From: Prosopocoilus inquinatus
Lineage: Eukaryota > Arthropoda > Insecta > Coleoptera > Lucanidae
NCBI GenBank assembly: GCA_036172665.1
Contig: CM069870.1
Coordinates: 61,752,212 to 61,816,211, forward strand
Direction of reading: 5' to 3'
DNA length: 64,000 bases
A program made the translations under genes and the position numbers. This document shows positions 34,951-45,096 of the stretch, in pieces. Position 1 is the stretch's first letter. Every line of letters starts with the position of its first letter. Under the pieces are notes generated by a model that made no database searches, had not been told where the DNA came from, and saw nothing but the letters and a program-made list of their open reading frames with translations.

Positions 34951-36148
34951 CGCTTCTTCTAGTAATATTAACGGTCACACATGGTCAAGTTCGAGGACAT
35001 TAATTTGTCACGGGGCCTTAAACCAATCCTTACGCTTGCGACCTGATTCAAAAACAAATGGAAGCAAGAAAGTGCACTTAAAACTCATTAATAAATCATG
35101 CATTGGCATTACACACGAACGCATACAGAGAGGAAAACAAAAAGGCCGTAATTCTCTTCTTCGCTTGCCCGTTTATGATGGCGTGCGTCGTCGTTAAATT
35201 AACTCTCACTGAAAACAAAATCCTGTTGCGAGTAAACTTGGTTAGAAGGAGAAGGTGAGCATATAATTTTTTTTTTTAAATTAGATGTCGGAAGAAATTC
35301 GATTACAGTGACTGAAAGGAAAATCGATGTCTAGACGTCGGTAAATTAAGCTCAGGAAAGAAAAAAAGAAGAACGGACTGGCAAAAACTCGCCGTTCTCT
35401 ACTCAGGCGTAACGCACGAAATACTTTTGTTATTCATTTTATTAAAATATTATTTCACACAAACAATATTGGATAAAAACATTTTTGTTTTCAGAAAAAC
35501 AATTTCACATACAGGTTGTTGAAAAAAAAAAAACAGTTAAAAAGTGTATGGGGCAATTTGGCATTTTCTACGTATCCACAAATCCTGTTTTGTTTTCGTT
35601 TCATGATGCTGATGGGTTTGCCAGAGATAAAAATTACATTAAAAAGATGTTTCCCTATTCGTTTTCGAAATTGTCAAAGTAGCTTTCTTTATTAATTCTG
35701 AAACTCAAAAATGACGCTAGTGTCATCAAATCAAATGGTCTTAAGGTGATTTATGTTACCTGTCGGAGGTCTCTATCTATACAACAATCTTAACTGTTAA
35801 ATCCTCAAAACGACATTCTTAACTGTCAAACTATATTATTATGACTTTATGACTGTTAGGACTTATTTTGCTGTCAAAGTAATATTGAATGAACTGTCAA
35901 ATTTTGTTAAATGTGTCCAAAGTGACAACAAATTCGATCAATTAAATAAGGATGTTGGTGAATTGTTAGATTTGCTCAAATGGCTGTACTAACTGTGAAC
36001 ATTTCATAAAATGACAATTATTACACTTGTCAGAATGACTTCTTAACTGTCAATTTGTTGTAGGGTAGTAGTTCACGTGTTATTATAATTGTCCAATTTA
36101 TCCAACGTTTAACTGTCAAATTGATTGATTTTAGTGAGTTCTTGTAAG
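34951..36148. other. No gene: spacer enriched in ACTGTCA
   Basis: ACTGTCAAA-type heptamers recur from about 35810 to 36235, mostly on the plus strand and at uneven spacing. No regular unit was found. Confidence 0.35.
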
Positions 36149-36940
36149 CAAAATATATTGGATTTTATGGAGCTTTAATGCGCAGTTCTTTTTTTAGCTA
36201 CAAACTTCTTAATTTGATAAGTTTTACTGTCAAAATAATACAAAGTGGTCAAGTAGAACAGTTTGGGTTGGTAAAGCTGAATTTCATTTTGAAATTGTAA
36301 TTGGAGTAACTTTCTGTTTGTTGACGGCTTGACGCTGACAGCCTACAATACTGACAAATGTTTAAGATTCAAAGTATACGCTCGACTTAACCTACAATTT
36401 TATCGCTAAGTCAAATATCTGTCAAATCAATCAATAAAACCATATCCGATTGCAATGTTGCAAATAGTTGAATAAGAAAATGCTTTTAATTGTGTTACCA
36501 ACTCAAGAAACTCAAAACTCAAACAGTTCTACTTGATCATCCAGTATTATACTGTCGCCGCCAAAAGAAAGTGGACACTTTTTTGATGTAAAATTAATAA
36601 CGCTAAGAATTTTGGCTGTAGTTATGAACTGTAATTATGAACTGACACTTACAGATGACAGCAATGTCAGATAATAATAGTTCAGTCATTACTTCTGTTT
36701 AAAAAATATTGGCTTATGATAGGAAAAATGGAAAACGAATTTATCTTTAAAAAAGCTAACTTGTTTGTCATTCGTAGATGACAGTTCATAATTACAGCTA
36801 CACAGCAAAAGTTTTAGTGTCATTAAATTTACGTAAAGAAAAATGGCGGTGACAGTATATGCAAAATATATTGGATTTTACGGAGCTTAAATGCGTAATT
36901 TTGTTAGTTACCAACTATGATCGGTTTTATTGTTAAAATA
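36149..36940 (+). repeat. Direct repeat pair flanking a 310-bp foldback
   Basis: GCAAAATATATTGGATTTTA, then GGAGCTTtAATGCG, occurs at 36149-36220 and again at 36859-36940. Between them lies a palindromic MITE at 36548-36860. Confidence 0.75.
36548..36860. repeat. ~313-bp palindromic MITE
   Basis: ATACTGTCGCCGCCAAAAGA at the left is mirrored by AATGGCGGTGACAGTAT at the right, and inner segments GTAGTTATGAACTG and CAGTTCATAATTAC also pair. TA at both ends fits a Tc1/mariner-type target. Confidence 0.8.
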
Positions 36941-37186
36941 AGATTCTTAACATCATCGTCACTTACTCCAATGTGGTTAAAACAACTGTTAAACTTGCTC
37001 AAATCAAGAATAAGCTGTGTTTTCATGGTTCATACAATTTTAATCATGGTATTTATTAACTGTCAGAGTTGTTGAAGTGGCTTTGTTTACTAGAAAATAC
37101 ATCAAAATGTCACTAAAATGCAGAAATCGTTTAAAACAAATGAAAAAAGTTGGTTAAAACTGCAATGGGTAGTTGGAAAAGACTTC

Positions 37187-37431
37187 TTTTTATCTGTGGG
37201 GGTTACCCAAAGAGGTCTTAAGTCGCAGACTTGTCAATGCCTCAGGAGCGAGAATGTATTTTGTATGTGTAAGGTGCCCCATAGCTTTATTACTTCCAAA
37301 TCTCCTCGCTGTTGAAAGTGAAGTAGTGTTGAATTTTATTCTCGACACTGAAGGGTACTTGAAGTGGATTCCGACCAGAAATATCCCGATCGCTTTTCGA
37401 ATCCACGACCACTTGGACCGTTCAGGCGTTT
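37187..37431 (-). repeat. SINE copy 3, tRNA-like head decayed
   Basis: Aligns along its length with 29219-29487: T-run, TATCTGTG, CTTGTCAATGCCTCAGGAGC, TTCCAAATCTCCTCGCTGTT, GAAGTGGATTCCGACC, then the head (CCACTTGGACCGTTCAGGCG). The B box is mutated (ATTCGAAAAGC on the sense strand), and a few bases between the boxes are lost. Confidence 0.8.
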
Positions 37432-37684
37432 GAAAGAGAAAGAGAAAAAGAAATGAGCTATAGAGGCACGAATAAATCAAAATGTCACGAAGGAAGGTAT
37501 ACATTATTTCAATGTGAAACATTTGATATAGAAAAGTATAAGAAAAAGTAGATATTAATTTCGAAAAAGTTAATCTTTCACACTTAATTTCGGATAAAAT
37601 TTTGACAAATTTTGGTTGAAACAGCCTTAATTCGTTATAATATTTTCCCGAGAATTCTATAGGGACGTATATGTAAAATAGTAC

Positions 37685-38090
37685 TACAAAATTTTGTTAC
37701 AAATCGTTTTTAATTGCAGTGAAAACCTCGAGCAGCCTCTGTACAGCTGTTTCAGTCCTGTTTGGGGCTTCATCAGCAGAGACGTAGCTCGACATTCTCA
37801 CGGCAAACCAAAAACGACCTATCTAATTTATTCGCAAATGCGATGTAATAGTGATGAACAGATAAAACAGCGACATTCTACGATCGCTTTTTGACCTGAA
37901 ATTGCAGTAGTGTAGACAAACTGAAGCGGATTTGCTCCTAATATTAATAATATTTGCTTTGACAGCAAGCATGGCTGCCTTGCATGAGGGACTTATTAGG
38001 AGCAAATCCGCTTCAGTTTGTCTATCCTACTGCAATGTCAGGTCAAAGAGCGATCGTAGGATGTCGCTGTTTTATCTGTTTATAATAGTA
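37685..38090. repeat. Family A repeat: head, hammerhead and palindromic tail
   Basis: Order: head TTTTGTTACAAATCGTTTTT (37692), hammerhead core on the minus strand (37735-37783), spacer, then tail GAACAGATAAAACAGCGACA (37857) running to GGATTTGCTCCTAAT (37950), a ~50-bp centre containing GCAAGCATGGCTGCCTTGCA, and the inverted tail back to 38085. Head copies occur at 46314, 48685 and 58826; tail copies at 12022 and 48520. Confidence 0.85.
37735..37783 (-). ncRNA. Hammerhead ribozyme-like motif with canonical core (family A, best copy)
   Basis: Minus strand, 5' to 3': stem I strand GUCUCUG; core CUGAUGA; stem II AGCCC-CAAACA-GGACU (A-U, G-C, one C/A mismatch, C-G, C-G); GAAA; stem III AC-AGCU-GU (2 bp plus a tetraloop, or 8 self-complementary bases in a dimer); A17; stem I strand CAGAGGC. 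Stem I pairs over 7 bp with one G-U. Every invariant core base is present and the cleavage triplet is GUA. This is a type I layout with a very short stem III, as known for hammerheads of Penelope-like elements. Activity is untested. Confidence 0.8.
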
Positions 38091-38596
38091 CTATTGTTCG
38101 TTAATACCCTGTATGTGTTAAAATTAAATTGAATAAACAATTCGTCTCTTATCATTTTTTCCTGATTGTTTATTATGTTAAATTATTTTTTGATTCATGA
38201 GTTAAGTTCTCCATTACTTTTTACAGTTGAATTGATTTACATTTTTTAAGATAAAAATTGATGTATTATTGTTTCATGTTTTCTCAAGAAATATGAAAAA
38301 ACTACACCTATTATTTAAAAAAAATAAAAAATATTTTTTGGCTAATGCAAATGACAAATCGTACCTATTTTATCGACAAGAGAAAAAATTAAAGTGAGGA
38401 ATTTCCTTAAACAATCCAAGATTAGAAGAGGTAAAATAATTTCATCAATTTTTTTATTATTTCTATATTTTTTGATAAAGTACAAAAATATTACATTGTT
38501 TGCTTAGTTAATTTTCGTATAGTTCTTGCTCGTGAGAATTACTGAAAAATACGAAACAAATAAAAATACTTTAGAAAGCGAGCTATAAATGTAAAT

Positions 38597-38652
38597 TTAT
38601 TACCTTGATGTTTCGCAGATTTGATTATTTTGCTTTATCAAAAGTAAATAAC
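38597..38652 (-). ncRNA. Hammerhead-like motif with U3-A8 (family B)
   Basis: UUAUUUACUU, core UUGAUAA, extra A, stem II GCAAAAUAAUCAAAUCUGC (imperfect), GAAAC, AUC triplet, AAGGUAAUAA. Stem I pairs at 8 of 10 positions. Confidence 0.5.
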
Positions 38653-38684
38653 AATTTAGCTTAATAATTTTTATTTTATTATTA

Positions 38685-38750
38685 TTTATTTACTCACTTT
38701 TGATAAAGCAAATAATCAGATTTGAAAAACGTCAAGTAAGGCAATAAATT
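38685..38750 (+). ncRNA. Hammerhead-like motif with U3-A8 (family B), decayed
   Basis: CUCACUU, core UUGAUAA, extra A, stem II GCAAAU-AAUCAG-AUUUGA (end mismatch), AAAAC instead of GAAAC, GUC triplet, AAGUAAG. G12 is lost, so inactive as written. Confidence 0.45.
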
Positions 38751-38812
38751 TAAATTTTTAGCTTGTCTTCTAAAGTGTTTTTATTTTTTTTTCACATTGT
38801 TTGCGTATTTCA

Positions 38813-39352
38813 TCAAATCGATTTAATTTAACATTCCCACATCATTAAATGTTATTTGCCAAACTCTCAATTTGGTTTTAGAAAGAGAATTTTCTTTAAA
38901 AAATTCTTTTATAATCAGGAATCGGAACAACGTATTTTGACGTCATCAGATTAGCGGCTCGTGTGCAAGTGACTTTAATCTATTCACCTACTGTTTCTAT
39001 AAATATTATTAACGTTTATCGTTATTAACGTTTTCATCTACATCTACGGTGCCATGATTATGGCATAGGGATGTACCAAATGTTAAATCTTTGTTTATCA
39101 ATGAAGCACAAAATATAAAAATCCGACCTCGAGTTACAATAATAAAAATTCGAATTTAAAAATACAGCTGTTCGTCAAGGCATGAGGTAATATTTGACTT
39201 CTTTTTTTTAAAACAAACATAAAATACAAGGGGCAAGTCGGATTTAAAGATCCAAAATCGTTTATACTTTGTTTCTTCGTATTTAACTTATCAATGTAGT
39301 CGCACTTCTAAAATTTAACCAAAAGTAATGAAATGGCGTCCTGAGTATGAAA
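38813..39352. other. No gene: spacer
   Basis: AT-rich, nothing recognised. Confidence 0.4.
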
Positions 39353-39382
39353 CTTGATCGAGTTTAGGACGAAGAAACAATT

Positions 39383-39450
39383 TTGATCATTCAGCTGACA
39401 GTTTCGGATTTATTTAAAGCCTTCCTCAGATCCTCTGATTAAAGTGTGTA
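39383..39450 (-). ncRNA. Hammerhead-like motif (family E, left arm)
   Basis: Core CUGAGGA, extra A, stem II GGCUUU-AAAU-AAAUCC (5 of 6 pairs), GAAAC, then U, GUC triplet. An outer helix UUUAAUCA/UGAUCAAA (7 of 8 pairs) forms the distal part of stem I; the part next to the core is an internal loop. Confidence 0.5.
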
Positions 39451-39590
39451 AAGCTGCAACCCATAGTGCCCGGAGTTCAAAATTGAAACCGCAAGGTTTT
39501 TTAAAAAGTTCAAAACGTAGGTGAAAAATGTCAATCAACCTTGCGGTTTCTATTTTTAACTCCGACCACTATGGGTTGTAGCTTTACACA

Positions 39591-39655
39591 CTTTAATCAG
39601 AGACTCTGAAGAAGGCTTTAAATAAATCCGAAACTGTCAATTGAATGATTAAAAT
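39591..39655 (+). ncRNA. Hammerhead-like motif (family E, right arm)
   Basis: Distal stem I UUUAAUCA, then GAGACU, core CUGAAGA, extra A, stem II GGCUUU-AAAU-AAAUCC, GAAACU, GUC triplet, AAUUGAA, distal stem I UGAUUAAA (8 of 8 pairs). All core bases fit CUGANGA and GAAA. The extra A before stem II and the loop in stem I are the deviations. Confidence 0.55.
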
Positions 39656-39682
39656 TATTTTTTCGTCCTAAACCCAATCAAG

Positions 39683-41850
39683 TCTACTTTCAAAAGTTAA
39701 ACAAAATGACAGAAAAGTGGTCGTAAACCAAAAGGAAAGGGACAAATAATTAAAAGTGGTTGCATGGTCAAATTAATTGAGTTCTACATCAAAATTTTAT
39801 TCTACGTCAATAAATTAGATGTTCACTCGTAGGTTTGATCCTGCCCCGATACACGTGATTAGGAAGACCGAACCTTCAGAATGAACTGAAGGTAGCAAAC
39901 ATACGTCAGTTTTTTTTCAAAATTATTGATGATGCGAATACAAAAAGGATTCTGTACGAGTTACATTTTAAGTTATACTTCTATACTTTTAGCAGTCTTC
40001 GTAATTATCTACCGTCATGAACACAAGAACTAGATTACCAATATTAGATTTGAAAATGCCATTATTAGACTTAGGACTCCGTTGGACAATCACAGATAAA
40101 AAAGAAATAGTGTCCCATATTTTGTGAAATTTATTTAAAACAAATTATCCATATTTGACATTGCTCAGGATAAAGGATTTCATTTTTTTTCTATTGCTCT
40201 TAAAGACTTATTTGTCGGTCTGGTTTCAACACTCTGTATGCTACAGAAAATAATTAATATGCTTAAATCAAATTAATTTTCTGAACTCGTACAAACAAAT
40301 ATAAAAGATTTAATTAATTTTCGGTTTAGTTTGTTTGTTTACTTTTGCTGAAGCTTGTCGATGTCTTAAAAGAAAGCTTCTGTTGTCACTCATCATTCAA
40401 TTCTAAGCTACGCAGCTTTGGACAGAATTTTTTGTGCTGAATTTTCAATTCGGTTTCCTTAATTTAATTATAGTAAAAAAAATAATAATGTCGAGTAGGA
40501 TATAATTGGCATATTTTCTGTCTGCCGGATCGTGCGTTTTACTTTTACTTTATTTATTCCGGATCCTGATGTACGGTACTCGCCGGACGAGGAGATGTAT
40601 GCATTCATTACTTTCTATTATTAGTTAGCGGCATCGCTGGTTTTAAATGAGTTTTCATCATCAACCGCAAGATTATTATTATTATTTCCGAAGACGGTCC
40701 TGTCCTCATTTTTCATTTCGCCGGCCTCATTATTTTCGCGCGCAATTAATTCGAAACATAAAAGAACGAATAAGTGGCGTTTATTCGGAATGAATGTTTA
40801 AGGAATTCGTGTGTAACGGTCCGGATTAGCATAAACACATGAATCATGCGCGTGCTAAATTAAATTTCGGCCGATGAATTAAACATGGCGTTTTCAAAAT
40901 TTTCATTTTGGCGGGCTTGAGATTTTCCAGGCCGAGGAGCGAAACGACAGACGGTGGTATTTATTAGTGCGGGTTTAATTAGATTTTTCTTTTTCTTTTG
41001 TATTTCACACCGTGGAAGCAAACACACCTCGATTGGATTAAAATGTCTTTTCCCACGTTGTACTTTGTACATACCTATTATTATTAAGCTGATGGGAAGC
41101 ACAAAGCTAGAACAAATTAACTTGGTTTCGTTATCAGATGTAGTTAATAAGGACAAATTATTTTTCTTCTGGGTTTGTTAAATTCGTTACGCGTGGAAAA
41201 TTGGAACAATATGTTAAGCCAATTTAAAACTTCGCGGATTTTTTTATTAGATTAATTAATTCGCAATTTCCTCAAGCTTAAAGCACACGAAAGTTTTCTA
41301 TTTTTTCTTAAACGAAATTTCTCGGAATTAGAAATAAAAAAAATTGGCCTGGTAACTCTACAAACTCTTATTTTTAATCATATGAAAAGGTAAAGGTAAC
41401 TTGAAATGAATAATACCTAATCCTTACGATAATTGAGACATACTTTAGAAATGTTATTCAGTTATTAAGTCAACATTAATGAAGCAGCAGTTATGTTATC
41501 TTAACTGCACATTGAATACATCTCATTTAAATGCATCGACAATTTTTAGCATGTACGGGTTTCATGCTGTTCAAATAAGTGCATGTCAAAACACACTTAT
41601 TATTAATCGAATTAATCGAACAGAAAATAACTGTAAATAAATTAAAATATGATAATGTATCATGTCCATTTTTGAGAGCGAAAGCAGTTGGACAGACAGA
41701 AGTCCTGGTAACCTTAACACCATGATTTAATTAACGAATAAAGCATCATTGTTTAATCAAGAGCAAAAAAATCAATATTAACAAAATGCAACATTGACAG
41801 CGATTTACAAAAAGACTGCAAGATAAGAAATACAGAAATGAAAATATTAA
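39683..41850. other. No gene: spacer
   Basis: A moderately GC-richer patch at 40500-41000. Open frames at 40860-41181 lie on both strands, have no recognisable domain and look like chance. Confidence 0.4.
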
Positions 41851-41902
41851 GAGAATATGAAACAAATAAAAAAACTTTTTAAAAACGAGCTAAAAGAGTA
41901 AT

Positions 41903-41960
41903 TTATTGACTTACTTGATGTTTCGCAAATATAATTATTTGCTTTATCAAAAGTGAATAA
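41903..41960 (-). ncRNA. Hammerhead-like motif with U3-A8 (family B, left arm)
   Basis: UUAUUCACUU, core UUGAUAA, extra A, stem II GCAAAUA-AUUA-UAUUUGC (7 perfect pairs), GAAAC, AUC triplet, AAGUAAGUCAAUAA. Stem I needs a 4-nt bulge on the 3' strand. Confidence 0.55.
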
Positions 41961-42024
41961 CGGAAAATATAAACAATTTAGCCTACTAATTTTTTTTAGT
42001 AGGCTAAATTGTCTATATTTTCCG

Positions 42025-42078
42025 TTATTCACTTTTGATAAAGTAAATAATTATATTTGCGAAACGTCAAGTCAATAA
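42025..42078 (+). ncRNA. Hammerhead-like motif with U3-A8 (family B, right arm, best copy)
   Basis: Stem I UUAUUCACUU pairs with AAGUCAAUAA at 9 of 10 positions. Core UUGAUAA replaces CUGANGA at positions 3 and 8 (C-G becomes U-A). One extra A, then stem II GUAAAUA-AUUA-UAUUUGC (7 pairs, one G-U), GAAAC and GUC triplet. Stem III would be the 2+2 self-complementary ACGU, which can only form well between two molecules or two arms. Confidence 0.6.
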
Positions 42079-42253
42079 ATTACTCTTTTAGAACGTTTTA
42101 AAAAGTTTTTTTATTTGTTTCATATTCTCACGCGCAAGAACTACCTAAAAATTAACTATTGAAAATATTAAGGATTAAAAGAGGAAACAAACTTTTATCG
42201 TCTATTTTTTACTTGAATTATGTTTTGTCTCCTGGCAGAAAGAACTTCTAGAG

Positions 42254-42674
42254 CATGGGTTCCCAACGTGGGCGGTAGCGCCCCCCAGTGTACTCTGAAG
42301 AGTTTTATGAAGGCGGTAGCGAGTTCACAGGCAATTGAGGTGGGTTAAGGCCGTCTAGGAGTTTATGATTTTGTAATCAGAAAATCTTTTAAAATTTATG
42401 TTCTGCATTATGGCTGATAGATGCATATGCGACGGATAGAATCGAAAAGCAATTCTTTTTACCCTCTTATAATTCTACGAAGAAAATCTGAGCACAAAAA
42501 CTTTATAAGAAGCCTTCCTGTCTGTATGCAAGGTATAAGGCATGAAAAATGCGTTTTAAGTGCATTTAACTAATCAACATTTGTTCAAATTAAAAAAAAT
42601 TTGAAGGGAGGGGGGCGTTAAATAATTTTTATTTGCAAAGTACGCGGCAATTCCAAAAAGTTTGGGAACCTATG
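42254..42674. mobile_element. 421-bp hAT-type MITE with 8-bp target duplication
   Basis: The end CATGGGTTCCCAACGTGG faces CATAGGTTCCCAAACTTTTT (complement of the right end), the classic hAT end. Flanks TTCTAGAG (42246-42253) and TTCTAAAG (42675-42682) match at 7 of 8 bases, as an 8-bp hAT duplication would. GC-rich GGGCGGTAGCGCCCCCCAG left subterminal part. No ORF. Confidence 0.88.
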
Positions 42675-42682
42675 TTCTAAAG

Positions 42683-44877
42683 AGTAACATATTCAAAAAA
42701 ATGATGAGAACATAACACCAAGAGTGCAATAAAGAAACGATTTTACCTGAAGAGGAAATACAAATAAGTTTGGATGTTCAAATTTAAGTTCAGTTTATTA
42801 GTATTCAGTTTTGTAAACGCTAGGTGTTTTAAGTTCGTAAGCATCAAAGAAGTAAGGTTACACTTTAAGACTTAATAATAAGACAAAACAATAATAAGAC
42901 AAAACATTAGTCACATATTAAAAACATCCTTATTCGTTAAGAAATCATTAATATCAAAGTAAGTTTTATTTAACAGTAAGTTGCTACCAACCTGAGCAGA
43001 TGCAAGATTTATGCTGAGAAAATTAACGTGCAGTACAGTCACCAGCTTCAGGAGTGACGGGTGTGTGTGTTAAATAAACGCGAAAAATAATTCTTATCCT
43101 GAGACGAGGAAATACTCAAGGAAAAGGAGGTGACTCAACGCGTGCAACAATAATTTAATTTCGTCAACAGGTAAAGCAATCTCCAAGTGTGTGGCGGGCT
43201 TAACGCCATCAAATATGTATTGCATTTAAACATCCTACAAAACTTTACGAAAATTTACCAATAACGAAAGAGCTTCAAGCAATGCATAAATATTAACTGT
43301 CATGTAATCACAATAAGTCAACATGAAAATAAATTCAGATTTAACCATAGACGGATCCGTCATCAGTTTCACATATAATCAAATCATGTTTCCAAAAATT
43401 ATTGGCGCAAAGCAACGTTAAATATCGAATAAAATATTTGGCATAAATTGTAAAATGTGGACCGACCTTCAGGATGGCCATAACACGAAAACGGGGCGCT
43501 GTCCCTGTGCAATAACACCACCAGGTGCTGGAGATATCGCCAAACAACCGACTCTCTGAAACGCGTTACAGATGAATCAAGCGAATCTGACCATGCCCCG
43601 AAATGTTCGAAAAGAAGGGTTTACACGAACCATCGTGACATCAACAGGTACCAACGAGTATCAATCTGACGTAAGGAAACCCCAAAGGCGTCAAAGTTGA
43701 AGGCCGAGACCAATTGAAACTATCCATCGAAATATTAGCTCGCAAAAGCCTATACTTCACATAAACTAATTCGATAAAAAAACAAAACAGACAGCGGTGG
43801 AAATTGTATAACTCTCCAACGACATGAAATAATATTTTTGAATGGTTCTCATGAAACAGATGAAAGGCGCTTGCACCCGTTTATAAAAGATGATGCAATC
43901 CTATCTAAAAATAGACACTCCAAAAGATGTTATTTAATTAAAACCACATAAAAAAACATGTCGATGCATCATAATTTGCACCATTTCTCGGCTGGAGTAT
44001 TTTAAGATGATTGCCCGAACAAGCGTTTAATATTAAGCGCAAAGGGTGAGATTATTTGAAGTTTGTTAAATTAATTATTCCAGAGATGACGAAGATGAGA
44101 ATAAAAACGAAGATGAGATGCTGCGATAAAATCGACGAGGAGCGCGGTTTGAAGCGCGATTTCCTAAAATGATAAAATACGTGTCGAATGAATATACAGG
44201 TGGTTCCCTAAAAGAGGTTTTCACACCGTAACAAAATCTTTTATTTTCATTTTGTAATTTTTAGAAGAAATAGAGAAGCAATAGCAAATATTAATCACTG
44301 ATCCTTATTAGTAATTCGTCACTTGTTTCGCGGTTCTGAAGATCTACATGTTTTAAGGTTCTTTGTTAGAACTTGCTTTCTTCATTTTTAAAGCTATGTT
44401 CTTGCTCCTTGTTTTTTTGCATTTATCTCAATTGTTGCAAGTACATTCATGTTTTGTATGTTTAAGTCATCAACGATCATATTTTTCATCGTCAATGTCG
44501 TCGTTACTTAAAACAGTTTTAGCAAATTTGATATTCTTCACAAAATCGAAGACGTATAGGTATTCTTTTTCGGAGTGTTATTGCAATGTTCTTAGTCTTC
44601 CTTCCGGAGATCAGAGGTAAGGTTGGCCGACATTTCGCCTTTCTTACAAAAAAGCTTCTTTAGGGCTGTTGCTGTCGATGTTCTTCGCTCCTTCTGCTGT
44701 TGTTTGCGCTGCTTCTGTTTGGTAGTTAAAATAAAATTTAAATAAAAAGATTGATTAATTTTACATTTCCATTAATTTTCACCGCCAGACAGCTGCAGCA
44801 ACAGAAAACACCGACTGCAGCAGCCCTGAAGATTAACGCGGTTTTCTGTAAGCTTAAGGATGTGAACATGCCTAAGA
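42683..44877. other. No gene: spacer
   Basis: No recognisable coding sequence. At 44085-44150 a GA-rich GATGACGAAGATGAGA-type run occurs. At 44640-44860 the sequence contains CTGCAGCAGCCCTGAAGA, which recalls the GC-richer block at 26210-26235; the relation is uncertain. Confidence 0.4.
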
Positions 44878-45096
44878 TGCCTCGCTGTTCACTCTCGACG
44901 TTTACGTCGCGATCGATACCGCGCAATTACTTTGGATGTAAAACGAACGTACAGTTTTAAATAAAACCATGCATATCGAAGATGAACAGCAGCGCACATC
45001 TTCGGACGTGCACAATTCCATTTAAAACCATATGTTTGTTTTACATCGAGGTAATGTCGCGGTATGGATCACGGCCTAAACATCCAGGGTGAACAG
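44878..45096. repeat. ~219-bp palindromic element
   Basis: Left arm CTCGCTGTTCACTCTCG...GATACCGCGCAATTAC...GATGTAAAACGAAC is mirrored by GTTTGTTTTACATCGAGG...CGCGGTATGGATCAC...GGTGAACAGTGAG. Centre about 44965-45020. No hammerhead-like core found in it. Confidence 0.8.

Larger units (their letters stand above)
38551..38812. repeat. Palindromic repeat family B, copy 1
   Basis: Arms mirror each other (GAAACAAATAAAAATACTTT at the left; AAAGTGTTTTTATTTTTTTT at the right) around an AT-rich centre near 38670. Both arms carry a hammerhead-like core pointing outward: minus strand 38597-38652 and plus strand 38685-38750. Outer flank CTTGCTCGTGAGAATTAC is shared with copy 2 (41851-42130). Confidence 0.85.
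39353..39682. repeat. Palindromic repeat family E, ~330 bp
   Basis: CTTGATCGAGTTTAGGACGA at 39353 pairs with the end TCGTCCTAAACCCAATCAAG at 39682. The whole arms match (ACACTTTAATCAGAG, CAACCCATAGTG, AAACCGCAAGG) around a ~40-bp centre at about 39500-39540. Each arm holds an outward-pointing hammerhead-like core. Confidence 0.9.
41851..42130. repeat. Palindromic repeat family B, copy 2
   Basis: GAGAATATGAAACAAATAAA at the left pairs with the complement ending TTTCATATTCTC at the right; arms match almost without a break to the centre TAGGCTAAATTG/CAATTTAGCCTA near 41990. Better preserved than copy 1. Each arm carries a hammerhead-like core. Confidence 0.92.
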
